From Calderihabitans maritimus (GTDB taxonomy: Bacteria > Bacillota > KKC1 > Calderihabitantales > Calderihabitantaceae), in the NCBI RefSeq assembly GCF_002207765.1, contig NZ_BDGJ01000168.1:1-64000 (forward strand): DNA of 64,000 nucleotides. Direction: 5' to 3'. This document shows, piece after piece, positions 56,522 through 64,000 of this stretch. The notes beneath the pieces were generated by a model. That model ran no database searches and was not told the origin of the DNA. It saw nothing but the letters and a program-made list of their open reading frames with translations. Numbering within the stretch: the first letter of the stretch is position 1; each line of letters opens with the position of its first letter. Made by a program: the position numbers and the translations under genes.

Positions 56522-58492
56522 ATGAAGTATTTATACCCGTTATTGAACGCGGAAATGCCCGGACGGGAAGATGTACTAGAACTCACTCCCAACCGGGCGT
56601 CGAAGGAAATGCTGGAACATTTGGCAGAGCAAGGAGTGGAAACTTTTCTGGATAGATTTGAAGCCCAACAGCCCCAGTGTGGTTTCGGGCTAAGAGGTCT
56701 TTGCTGTCGCATGTGTCAATGGGGGCCCTGCCGGATCAGCGAAAAGGCACCCCGGGGTATTTGTGGCCGGGATCTAAATTTGGTTGTTATGAGCAATATA
56801 GTCAGGGCGCTGGTGGCAGGGTTAGCAGCTCACGGCAGGCATGCGCATGAAGTAATCCTGACCATCATTGAGGCTGCCGAGGGAAGGGCCAATTTTAAGT
56901 TAAAAGGGGAGCAGAGGGTCTGGGAACTGGCTGAAAAGTTTCAGTTGGATACGCAAGGCAAAGACCTTTCCGCCGTGGCCAAAGAAGTCGCCTTCTGCCT
57001 TTTGGAAGATTTGGGAAGGATGACGGCTGGGCCTATGTATATGCTGGAGGCATATGCGCCTCAGGAACGCAAGCAAATCTGGAAGCGCCTGGGAGTGTTA
57101 CCCCGCTCAGCCAGCTATGAAGTTATGGAAACACTACATATGACTACGCTGGGAGGATGTTCCGACTGGACCGCCCTGGCGGAACAAGAACTGCGGTCGG
57201 CTTTGGCGTACTGCTACAGCACCCTCTTCGGTTCATCAATGGCCACGGAAATTTTGTTCGGTATTCCCAAACCTAAAATAACCCAGGTCAACTACGGCGT
57301 GCTTAAAGAAGATCATGTCAACATTTTGGTCCATGGTCATTCTCCCGTTATGGTGGAGAAGATTCTGGAAAAGATTAACTCGCCGGAAATCCAAGAACTG
57401 GCCCGCACAGTAGGGGCTAAAGGGATAGTAGTGGGCGGAATGTGTTGTACCGGGGATGAACTACTGGCCCGTTACGGTATACCTACGGTTACCAACATTA
57501 TGGGACAGGAGCTGGCTCTCGGTACGGGGGCAGTAGATGCCGTAGTGGTGGATATGCAGTGTGTTATCCCGGGTTTGAAGATTGTAGCCGATTGTTTTGG
57601 TACGGAAGTCATTACTACTTGTAATTCCAACCGGATTCCTGGAGCAACTCATATTCCTTTTGATGCGGAAAATCCGGCCAATCTGGATGAAGATGCTTTA
57701 AAGGTGGCTCGTATTGCTGTAGAGAGTTTTGCCAAACGGGACCGTTCCAAAATACGGATTCCCCAAGTAACCACTAAAGCTATGGCCGGCTGGAGCTACG
57801 AGGCTATAAAAGATGTTTTCGGTGGCACGGGCGAAATACTGCGCCTGTTACGGGAAGGTACCATAAAGGGAATAGTTACCGTAGTAGGATGCAATACACC
57901 CAAGGTTCCTTATGAATACAATCATGTAACTATTGTACGGAAACTTATCGAAAGCGGTATACTGGTTACCACTACTGGGTGCTGCTCCCATGCTCTGCTA
58001 AACGCGGGATTATGTGCTCCGGAAGCTGCCGAATATGCTTCCTCCTCGTTAAAGGAGTTATGTCAACAACTGGGTATTCCTCCGGTACTGGCAGTCGGTG
58101 GATGTGTAGATAATACCAGGACTCTGCGCTTGTTTATAGATCTGGCGGAAGAGGCAGGAGTCTCCCTAGCGGATATGCCGTTTATGTTTGTCGGTCCTGA
58201 ACCGGGAAACGAGAAAACAGTCGGGCAAGGAGTAAGTTTCCTGGCTCATGGTGTAAGTAACCTAGTTGGTTTTCCGGCTCCTATTCCGGTGCCGGTTCCT
58301 AAGTTGAAAGAGAATGCCGAAACCCATGATGATTTAGACCCCGGAATCAACGATATAGTCGACTTTTTCGGAGGAGAAGGCTTGTATGAAAAAGTGGGGG
58401 CCAAGGTATTTACCGAGCCATATCCCAAGCTGGCGGCACAAACCATTCGCATGCACATACGGCGGAAACGACTGGCTTTAGGATGGAAATAG
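56522..58492 (+). CDS. cooS: Ni-Fe carbon monoxide dehydrogenase catalytic subunit (CooS type)
   Basis: 656 residues. Cluster cysteines: C53 and C61 (D-cluster), C62/C65/C70/C81 (B-cluster), where the C70-C81 interval is 11 residues versus about 14 in well-studied CooS, as far as I recall. Putative C-cluster ligands all seem present: His in HGHSP (271/273), C309, C347, C457, C487/488 and C528; Lys565 (NEKTV) and His104/107 could serve acid-base roles. Homodimeric cytosolic enzyme oxidising CO, reducing CO2. No cooF, cooC or acsB is adjacent; instead cysK and an ABC transporter flank it. Confidence 0.95.
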   Translation: MKYLYPLLNAEMPGREDVLELTPNRASKEMLEHLAEQGVETFLDRFEAQQPQCGFGLRGLCCRMCQWGPCRISEKAPRGICGRDLNLVVMSNIVRALVAGLAAHGRHAHEVILTIIEAAEGRANFKLKGEQRVWELAEKFQLDTQGKDLSAVAKEVAFCLLEDLGRMTAGPMYMLEAYAPQERKQIWKRLGVLPRSASYEVMETLHMTTLGGCSDWTALAEQELRSALAYCYSTLFGSSMATEILFGIPKPKITQVNYGVLKEDHVNILVHGHSPVMVEKILEKINSPEIQELARTVGAKGIVVGGMCCTGDELLARYGIPTVTNIMGQELALGTGAVDAVVVDMQCVIPGLKIVADCFGTEVITTCNSNRIPGATHIPFDAENPANLDEDALKVARIAVESFAKRDRSKIRIPQVTTKAMAGWSYEAIKDVFGGTGEILRLLREGTIKGIVTVVGCNTPKVPYEYNHVTIVRKLIESGILVTTTGCCSHALLNAGLCAPEAAEYASSSLKELCQQLGIPPVLAVGGCVDNTRTLRLFIDLAEEAGVSLADMPFMFVGPEPGNEKTVGQGVSFLAHGVSNLVGFPAPIPVPVPKLKENAETHDDLDPGINDIVDFFGGEGLYEKVGAKVFTEPYPKLAAQTIRMHIRRKRLALGWK

Positions 58493-58506
58493 GAGGGGTG
58501 GATAAA

Positions 58507-59511
58507 ATGAAAAGTAGGAAACTTGCTTTAACGGTGCTGATCATGATTATAGTATTGATTACCGCTGCCTGTAGCGGTTCGCAGGAGGAGGGAACCACTA
58601 AATCGGCAGAGGGTAAGCCTATTATCAAAGTGGGATATTTGCCTATAACCCATTCTCTTCCCCTGGTAGTAGCCCATAAGCTGGACGGTAACCAGTACAA
58701 AAATTTCGAGCTGGAACTGGTGAAATTCAGTTCCTGGCCTGAGTTAACGGAAGCCTTAAATTCCGGACAGATTCAGGCAGGTATCACCATGTTTGAATTA
58801 GCTATGGTGAGCAAACAAAGGGGTATCCCCAATGAAATTGTGTTATTAAGTCACCGGAACGGGGACGTACTGGTTGTAAATAAAGAAATTAATGATATCC
58901 GGGAGCTCAAAGGTAAGTTGGTGGCCATACCTCACCGCCTTTCAGGACATAACATTCTTCTGTATAAGGCGCTACGGGAAAATGGAATTGATTACGACGA
59001 GGTAGAAAAAGTAGAAATGGCACCACCGGATATGCCTGCCGCGCTGGCGCGAGGAGAAATTGCCGGTTACATTGTAGCCGAACCCTTTGGCGCCCAGTCG
59101 GTAGTGAGCGGGACGGGGAAGGTACTTCTCCGGGCGCAAGACATATGGCCTAACTGGATTTGCTGTGGTTTGGTAATAAACCCCCGATATATGCCGGAGG
59201 ATCCGGAAATATTGCAAGAACTGGTGGACAGTTTAGTCAGGGCAGGAAAGTTTATTGAACAACAACAAGGAGAGGCTATTAATATAGCTCTCGAGTACAT
59301 GCAGATTAAGGCCGAGCTATGGGAGCAATCCCTGGAGTGGATTTCTTATGACGATTTATTACCCACAAGGGGTGAATTTGTAGACTTGCAGAAATACCTG
59401 CTTGAGCTTCCCTGGAACGGTAAGCCCAGAACACTTCTTTCCCGCGAAGTTAATTTGGAGGAACTGGTTAATCCCCAGTACGCAGTACAGGCATATGAGA
59501 AGGTGAAATGA
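58507..59511 (+). CDS. ABC transporter substrate-binding lipoprotein (SsuA/TauA/NMT1-like)
   Basis: 334 residues from ATG 58507 (GGAGGGG site). Signal peptide with lipobox ITAAC (Cys22), then the type II periplasmic-binding fold of sulfonate/taurine/thiamine-precursor binding proteins (VGYLPITHSLPLVVAHKL, PPDMPAALARGEIAGYIVAE). Ligand unknown: sulfonate, another organosulfur compound, or a CO-dehydrogenase-related solute. Co-directional 14 bases after cooS. Confidence 0.85.
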   Translation: MKSRKLALTVLIMIIVLITAACSGSQEEGTTKSAEGKPIIKVGYLPITHSLPLVVAHKLDGNQYKNFELELVKFSSWPELTEALNSGQIQAGITMFELAMVSKQRGIPNEIVLLSHRNGDVLVVNKEINDIRELKGKLVAIPHRLSGHNILLYKALRENGIDYDEVEKVEMAPPDMPAALARGEIAGYIVAEPFGAQSVVSGTGKVLLRAQDIWPNWICCGLVINPRYMPEDPEILQELVDSLVRAGKFIEQQQGEAINIALEYMQIKAELWEQSLEWISYDDLLPTRGEFVDLQKYLLELPWNGKPRTLLSREVNLEELVNPQYAVQAYEKVK

Positions 59512-60278
59512 TGCGCGGGCGGGATAAATTGTGGCTGCCTCTTGTTACGTTTACTGTTGTTCTAACCGTATGGTATTTGCTGGCTTTGTCGGGCCGGTGG
59601 CCGCCTGCCCTTTTCCCTTCTCCTACCCAGGTGGTTTCCGGTATTTGGGAGATGGCCAACAGCGGGGTTTTGTGGGAGCATATTGGAGTCAGTCTTCTAC
59701 GTTTTGTGGCTGGATACTTGGCTGCTGCCTTAATCGGCATACCACTGGGACTTGTCTGCGGCTGGTATAGCCGGCTATGGTTGGCTTTAGATCCGTTGGT
59801 ACAGGTTTTGCGGCCTATATCTCCAATTGCCTGGATGCCTTTGTTTGCTATATGGTTCGGCATTGGAGATTTGCCGGCTATAGTGATCATTTTTATTGCC
59901 GCCTTTTATCCTATTTTGCTCTCTACCGTAGCTGCAGTCAGAAATATAGATCCTATTTACTTAAAAGTGGCGCAGAACTTTGGGGCTAAAGAGAGAGACA
60001 TCCTTTGGAAAGTGGTTATACCGGCGGCTTTCCCTTATATTACCGTCGGGCTCCACATAGCCATGGGTGCGGCATGGGTTTTTTTGGTAGCCGGAGAAAT
60101 GCTGGGGGTCCGGTCGGGTTTGGGATTCCTTATCGTTGATGCACGTAACAGCATTCGAACCGAACTGGTGATAGCCGGTATGCTTATTATTGGATTGCTG
60201 GGACTGGCAATTGACCGTTTAATCAGTCGGGTGGAGAAACAGGTTAAAAAACAGTGGGGATTTGTCCCTGGTAATTGA
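59508..60278 (+). CDS. ABC transporter permease (SsuC/TauC-like)
   Basis: 256 residues, ATG overlapping the stop of the previous gene. Six membrane helices and the EAA-like coupling loop (NFGAKERDILWKVVIPAA). WPPALFPSPTQVV near the N-terminus is the standard SsuC/TauC start region. Confidence 0.9.
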   Translation: MMRGRDKLWLPLVTFTVVLTVWYLLALSGRWPPALFPSPTQVVSGIWEMANSGVLWEHIGVSLLRFVAGYLAAALIGIPLGLVCGWYSRLWLALDPLVQVLRPISPIAWMPLFAIWFGIGDLPAIVIIFIAAFYPILLSTVAAVRNIDPIYLKVAQNFGAKERDILWKVVIPAAFPYITVGLHIAMGAAWVFLVAGEMLGVRSGLGFLIVDARNSIRTELVIAGMLIIGLLGLAIDRLISRVEKQVKKQWGFVPGN

Positions 60279-60290
60279 GAGGGATGAACA

Positions 60291-61076
60291 TTGGGGAGCA
60301 AGACAAAAATTCTGGTTGAGAACGTCAGCAAGGTTTTTACTAATTCGAAAGGAGAAGAGCAGCCCGCTTTAAGAGAAGTCAACTTGGAAGTACGTGAAGG
60401 GGAGTTTCTGTGTCTCCTGGGACCCAGTGGTTGCGGTAAGAGTACACTGTTAAACCTGGTGGCCGGATTTGACCAGCCCAGTAGCGGGCGGGTGCTGATT
60501 GATGGTGAAGTTGTTACCGGGCCTAAGCCGAGATATATCGCTATTTTTCAAAACTATGGCCTGTTCCCTTGGCGGACAGTACTGGGTAATGTGGAATATG
60601 GGCTGGAAGCAAAAGGGGTTTCCCGTTCTCGAAGGCGGGAGATAGCGAAAGAATATATTCGACTAGTAGGTCTGGAGAAATTCATAAACAGCCATCCCCA
60701 CGAACTTTCCGGGGGGATGCAGCAGCGGGTAGCCATTGCCCGAGCGCTGGCGGTTGACCCGGAAGTAATTCTAATGGATGAGCCCTTTGGAGCTTTAGAT
60801 GCCATGACCCGCTTAAAAATGCAAGAGGAGATAGAGCGCATTTGGCAGGAAAAAAATAAGACGATTATTTTTGTCACCCACGACATTGAAGAAGCAGTTT
60901 ATTTAGCGGACCGGATTGTAGTTATGACCAGTCATCCGGGAAGAATTAAAAGTATTATACCGGTAGCGATAGGACGTCCCCGGGATCGGACCAGTTATGA
61001 TTTCTTTCAGGTACGGGATACCATCTACAAGGAGTTTAGCTTAAAACGGGAAACCTCTCTTGATTATTATATTTAA
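60291..61076 (+). CDS. ABC transporter ATPase (SsuB/TauB-like)
   Basis: 261 residues, TTG start. Walker A GPSGCGKST (44-52), signature LSGGMQQRV, Walker B VILMDEPFGALD, switch FVTHDIEEAVYLADR. Typical SsuB/TauB-type ATPase. Ends 19 bases before the next gene's ATG. Confidence 0.92.
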   Translation: MGSKTKILVENVSKVFTNSKGEEQPALREVNLEVREGEFLCLLGPSGCGKSTLLNLVAGFDQPSSGRVLIDGEVVTGPKPRYIAIFQNYGLFPWRTVLGNVEYGLEAKGVSRSRRREIAKEYIRLVGLEKFINSHPHELSGGMQQRVAIARALAVDPEVILMDEPFGALDAMTRLKMQEEIERIWQEKNKTIIFVTHDIEEAVYLADRIVVMTSHPGRIKSIIPVAIGRPRDRTSYDFFQVRDTIYKEFSLKRETSLDYYI

Positions 61077-61095
61077 TTGGAAAGAGGGGGAGAGA

Positions 61096-62229
61096 ATGAA
61101 AATTGATACCAGGTTGGTTCAGGTAGGTGTTGGTTGGGATGAAAAGACCGGGGCGATAAGTATGCCTATTTACCAGTCGGCTACCTTCCGCCATCCTGCT
61201 TTAGGGCAAAGTACCGGTTTTGATTATTCCCGGACGGGAAATCCGACCCGACAGGTTTTGGAGGACAGTATGGCAGAACTTGACGGAGGAAGCCGCGGAT
61301 TTGCTTTTGCCTCCGGGATGGCGGCTATTACGGCCATTTTGATGCTGTTTTCACCGGGAGATCACCTAGTAGTATCCGATGACCTATACGGTGGTACCTA
61401 CCGGGTTTTAGAACAGGTTTTTCGCCGCTTTGGCCTCAAGGCAAGCTATGTAGATACCAGTGACCTGAAAAAGGTCGAAGAGGCCATTGAAGAAAAGACA
61501 AAAGCGCTTTTTATCGAAACCCCTACCAACCCTCTTCTTAAAATAACGGATATTTCCCGGGGAGCATCCCTGGCTCAAAGGTACAATTTATTAACTATTG
61601 TAGATAATACTTTTATGACCCCTTACCTGCAGAAACCTTTGGAATTAGGCGCCGATATAGTGGTCTATAGTGCGACTAAGTATCTGGGCGGTCATAACGA
61701 TTTGGTAGGGGGAATAGTAGTGGTAAAAAATGAAGAACTGGCGGAAAAGATGTTTTTCATTCAGAATTCCTGTGGGATGATTTTGGGACCGCAGGATTGC
61801 TGGTTGCTCTTACGGGGGCTGAAGACTCTCGGGGTTCGCATGGACCGGCATCAGCAGAATGCCCTGGAGATTGCCCGCTGGCTTAAAGAACATCCCCTGG
61901 TGGAAAAAGTTTATTACCCCGGACTGCCGGAACATCCGGGATATGAACTGTGCTTGAGGCAGGCTGCCGGTTGGGGAGGGATGTTGTCCTTCACGGTCAA
62001 AGACGCCGGTAGGGTGGAAAAGATTTTGAGCAGACTAAAAATCATTTCTTTTGCCGAAAGTTTAGGCGGTGTAGAATCGCTTATAACCTATCCTGTTACC
62101 CAGACCCATGCCGATATTCCGGAAGAGATGAGACTGCGGGCCGGGGTAACCGATAAACTGCTGCGACTTTCCGTTGGTCTGGAAGCCGCCGACGATTTAA
62201 TAGAGGACCTGTCTCAGGCAATGGAATAA
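61096..62229 (+). CDS. Trans-sulfuration-type PLP enzyme, copy 1
   Basis: 377 residues from ATG 61096 (AGAGGGGGAG). Cys/Met metabolism gamma-family fold type I: GFAFASGMAAITA, VDNTFMTPYLQKPLELGADI and Lys195 in YSATKYLGGHNDL. It may be cystathionine gamma-synthase, beta- or gamma-lyase, or a homoserine sulfhydrylase; sequence alone does not settle this. A very similar gene follows. Confidence 0.9.
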   Translation: MKIDTRLVQVGVGWDEKTGAISMPIYQSATFRHPALGQSTGFDYSRTGNPTRQVLEDSMAELDGGSRGFAFASGMAAITAILMLFSPGDHLVVSDDLYGGTYRVLEQVFRRFGLKASYVDTSDLKKVEEAIEEKTKALFIETPTNPLLKITDISRGASLAQRYNLLTIVDNTFMTPYLQKPLELGADIVVYSATKYLGGHNDLVGGIVVVKNEELAEKMFFIQNSCGMILGPQDCWLLLRGLKTLGVRMDRHQQNALEIARWLKEHPLVEKVYYPGLPEHPGYELCLRQAAGWGGMLSFTVKDAGRVEKILSRLKIISFAESLGGVESLITYPVTQTHADIPEEMRLRAGVTDKLLRLSVGLEAADDLIEDLSQAME

Positions 62230-62241
62230 GGAGGAGAGACT

Positions 62242-63378
62242 GTGAAGTTCGGGACTAGGTTGTTGCATACCGGAGTGGAAGTAGATGAAAACACCGGTGC
62301 GGTTAGTGTGCCGATTTATCAGGTTTCAACTTTTCACCAAACTTCAATCGATAACCCGGGACCATATGACTATGCCCGTTCGGGAAATCCTACCCGGGAT
62401 GCTTTAGAAGAACTAATTGCTGTTTTGGAGGACGGCGTACGTGGTTTCGCCTTTGCCTCCGGAATGGCAGCTATTTCCTCCGTGTTTTGTCTTTTTTCTT
62501 CGGGGGACCATGTTCTGGTCTGTGAAGACGTGTACGGGGGAACATATCGAGTGCTCACCAGGCTTTTCTCACGGTTTGGGCTGGAAGCCAGCTTTGTCGA
62601 TACTACTAATCTTGAAAATATTAAAAAGGGCCTGCGGGAAAATACCCGTGCCCTTTTTTTAGAAAGTCCTTCCAATCCCTTGTTAAAAATTACTGATTTG
62701 GCTGCTGCCGCTGAAATTGCCCGGGAAGCAGGCATTATAACCATTGTAGATAACACCTTTATGACACCTTATTTCCAACGTCCATTAGAGCTGGGAGCGG
62801 ACATTGTTGTTCACAGTGCCACCAAGTATTTAGGGGGACACAGCGACTTGATAGCCGGGTTGGTAGTAACCAACAGCAAGCGTCTGGCGGAAGAACTGGC
62901 TTTTATCCAGAACGCCTTTGGTGCCATTTTGGGACCTCAAGATTGCTGGCTGTTAATGCGGGGATTAAAAACTTTAGAAGTCCGCATGAAACAACACCAG
63001 CGGGGGGCAATGCGTATAGCCCAGTGGCTGCAAGAACAGCCTCAAGTAACGCAAGTCTACTATCCCGGCCTGCCTGACCATCCGGGTCACCAGATTATTT
63101 CCCGTCAGGCAACAGGTTACGGAGGAATAGTTTCTTTCCGAGTTCAAAACGGGGAACTGGCGCGCAAAATTTTACACCAGGTCAAAATACCAGTGCTGGC
63201 GGTAAGCCTCGGGGCTGTGGAAAGTATTATTTCTTATCCGGTCAAGATGTCTCATGCTTCTATGCCCGAAGAGCACCGCAAGCGTCTGGGCGTTACCGAA
63301 GATCTTATCCGCCTTTCCGTAGGGCTGGAGGACCCTGAAGATCTCATTGCCGATTTGGAGCAGGCGATGCAAAGTTGA
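62242..63378 (+). CDS. Trans-sulfuration-type PLP enzyme, copy 2
   Basis: 378 residues, GTG start with AAGGAGGAG. It is collinear with the preceding protein, including Lys195 (HSATKYLGGHSDL) and identical spacing of most motifs; more than half of residues match by eye. Divergence across the whole length indicates an old duplication rather than an assembly artefact. Together the pair could run gamma-synthase and lyase steps of trans-sulfuration. Confidence 0.9.
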   Translation: MKFGTRLLHTGVEVDENTGAVSVPIYQVSTFHQTSIDNPGPYDYARSGNPTRDALEELIAVLEDGVRGFAFASGMAAISSVFCLFSSGDHVLVCEDVYGGTYRVLTRLFSRFGLEASFVDTTNLENIKKGLRENTRALFLESPSNPLLKITDLAAAAEIAREAGIITIVDNTFMTPYFQRPLELGADIVVHSATKYLGGHSDLIAGLVVTNSKRLAEELAFIQNAFGAILGPQDCWLLMRGLKTLEVRMKQHQRGAMRIAQWLQEQPQVTQVYYPGLPDHPGHQIISRQATGYGGIVSFRVQNGELARKILHQVKIPVLAVSLGAVESIISYPVKMSHASMPEEHRKRLGVTEDLIRLSVGLEDPEDLIADLEQAMQS

Positions 63379-63382
63379 TTAT

Positions 63383-63532
63383 TTAACCGTTAAAATAAAC
63401 GGCACCCATGACCGTAATAATAGTGAGGATCCCAAATAACACCCACGCCCAAAAAGTGCTTTCGCTTTTTTCAGCCGGGGTTTGAGGAGTAGGATAATGT
63501 TGCATTAATTCTACCTTTTCCTGTTTTGCCAC
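63383..63532 (-). CDS. Small single-pass membrane protein
   Basis: 49 residues from GTG 63532, which follows AAAGGAGGT by 8 bases (a longer frame reaches 63580 but would translate through that ribosome site). A polar N-terminus and one C-terminal membrane helix (WAWVLFGILTIITVMGAVYF). Function unknown. Convergent with the PLP gene. Confidence 0.55.
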   Translation of the reverse strand: MAKQEKVELMQHYPTPQTPAEKSESTFWAWVLFGILTIITVMGAVYFNG

Positions 63533-63652
63533 TTTGATATACCTCCTTTTGAATTTAGGACTGGGATAATTTTGTCTCAATTCTTCAGTGAAAATGTTAG
63601 TTTGAAACGTTAAATTATTTTCGACATAACTTTTGTAGCTCCTCTTCTTTTT

Positions 63653-64000
63653 TTAGTTCTGCCCCTGCAATTGAGGCGGTAATAATTCCTGTTCCCGGAT
63701 AACCGTCCAGGCCAGCACGGTAGCTAATAGCACTAAAATTGCAGCGGAGAGAAACAGAGGGATTTTGCCCCATTTTTCAACCAGGCCGAAGGCCGGCGGG
63801 CCAAGGGCAACGCCGAAAAACCGGGTCGAACCGTATAAACAGGTTATTATCCCTCTTTGTTTTTTTTCCGCCGCGCTGGTAATAAGAGTGTTTACCGCCG
63901 GTAGCGTCAGCCCGGTACCGATACCGCTTATAGTTACTAGGAAAAAGAACAGGTAGATATTTGCCACCAAGGATATGCCCCCCATAGAGACGGCTACGAA
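63653..64000 (-). CDS. Major facilitator superfamily transporter (C-terminal part, incomplete)
   Basis: The frame enters from the right edge (reads FVAVSMGG...) and ends at 63653. Four membrane helices, with GIGTGLTLPAVNTLI and GSTRFFGVALGPPAFGLVEKW, are typical of the C-terminal half of a 12-helix MFS drug or sugar efflux pump. The N-terminal half lies outside the window. Confidence 0.8.
   Translation of the reverse strand, partial: FVAVSMGGISLVANIYLFFFLVTISGIGTGLTLPAVNTLITSAAEKKQRGIITCLYGSTRFFGVALGPPAFGLVEKWGKIPLFLSAAILVLLATVLAWTVIREQELLPPQLQGQN

Noticed and set aside
61096-63378. Tandem PLP genes as a sequencing or assembly duplication
   Set aside because: They differ throughout at protein and DNA level and have different starts and ribosome sites, so both are genuine.

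Overview
The window looks like the replication-origin region of a spore-forming, anaerobic Firmicute (Clostridia/Moorellia type). Evidence: the Firmicute oriC gene order (rpmH-rnpA-yidD-yidC-jag-mnmE-mnmG-rsmG-parA-parB on one side, dnaA-dnaN-recF-gyrB-gyrA-pdxS-pdxT-serS-tadA-scr-dnaX-yaaK-recR-yaaL-bofA on the other), two T-box leaders, a long SRP RNA with an Alu domain, sporulation genes (bofA, yyaC), and anaerobic metal enzymes (2-oxoacid:ferredoxin oxidoreductase, Ni-Fe CO dehydrogenase). Genus cannot be fixed from the sequence; a relative of carboxydotrophic thermophiles such as Calderihabitans, Moorella or Carboxydothermus would fit. Nearly all genes point away from about 25.1-25.6 kb, as expected for leading-strand coding from a bidirectional origin.

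Left arm (1-25.1 kb, mostly minus strand, read from right to left): dnaA, dnaN, recF, gyrB, gyrA, the pyridoxal phosphate synthase pair pdxS-pdxT, a small intracellular GH15 glucoamylase-like gene, then a serine/glycine block. In that block a T-box leader controls a class V aminotransferase and serA, a second T-box controls serS, and four tRNA-Ser genes (UGA, GCU, CGA, GGA anticodons) plus two tRNA-Arg genes flank tadA. Next come the SRP RNA, dnaX-ybaB-recR, yaaL-bofA, and an operon of a P-loop protein plus korABCD.

Right arm (25.6-64 kb, mostly plus strand): the rpmH...parB block with two perfect parS sites, a cysteine desulfurase-like gene, small conserved genes, yyaC, an Hsp20, a membrane Clp-fold protease, an M24 peptidase and a LysM/peptidoglycan-binding protein. 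Selenocysteine machinery follows: selA-selB and, 5 kb downstream beyond a complete branched-chain amino acid ABC transporter (livKHMGF), the selC tRNA-Sec. A redox segment contains a zinc-ribbon protein, a ferredoxin-like protein behind a Crp/Fnr-type site, a coiled-coil protein, a lone ilvN, a DUF3343 (putative Se/S carrier) protein and a DUF1858 redox-disulfide protein.

The most unusual region is 55.5-63.4 kb. One apparent operon joins cysK, a cooS-type CO dehydrogenase, a taurine/sulfonate-type ABC transporter and two tandem trans-sulfuration-type PLP enzymes. This links CO dehydrogenase chemistry to sulfur assimilation and is the best candidate in the window for an undescribed system. A second notable point is that the T-box of the serA operon appears to carry a glycine (GGC), not serine, specifier.
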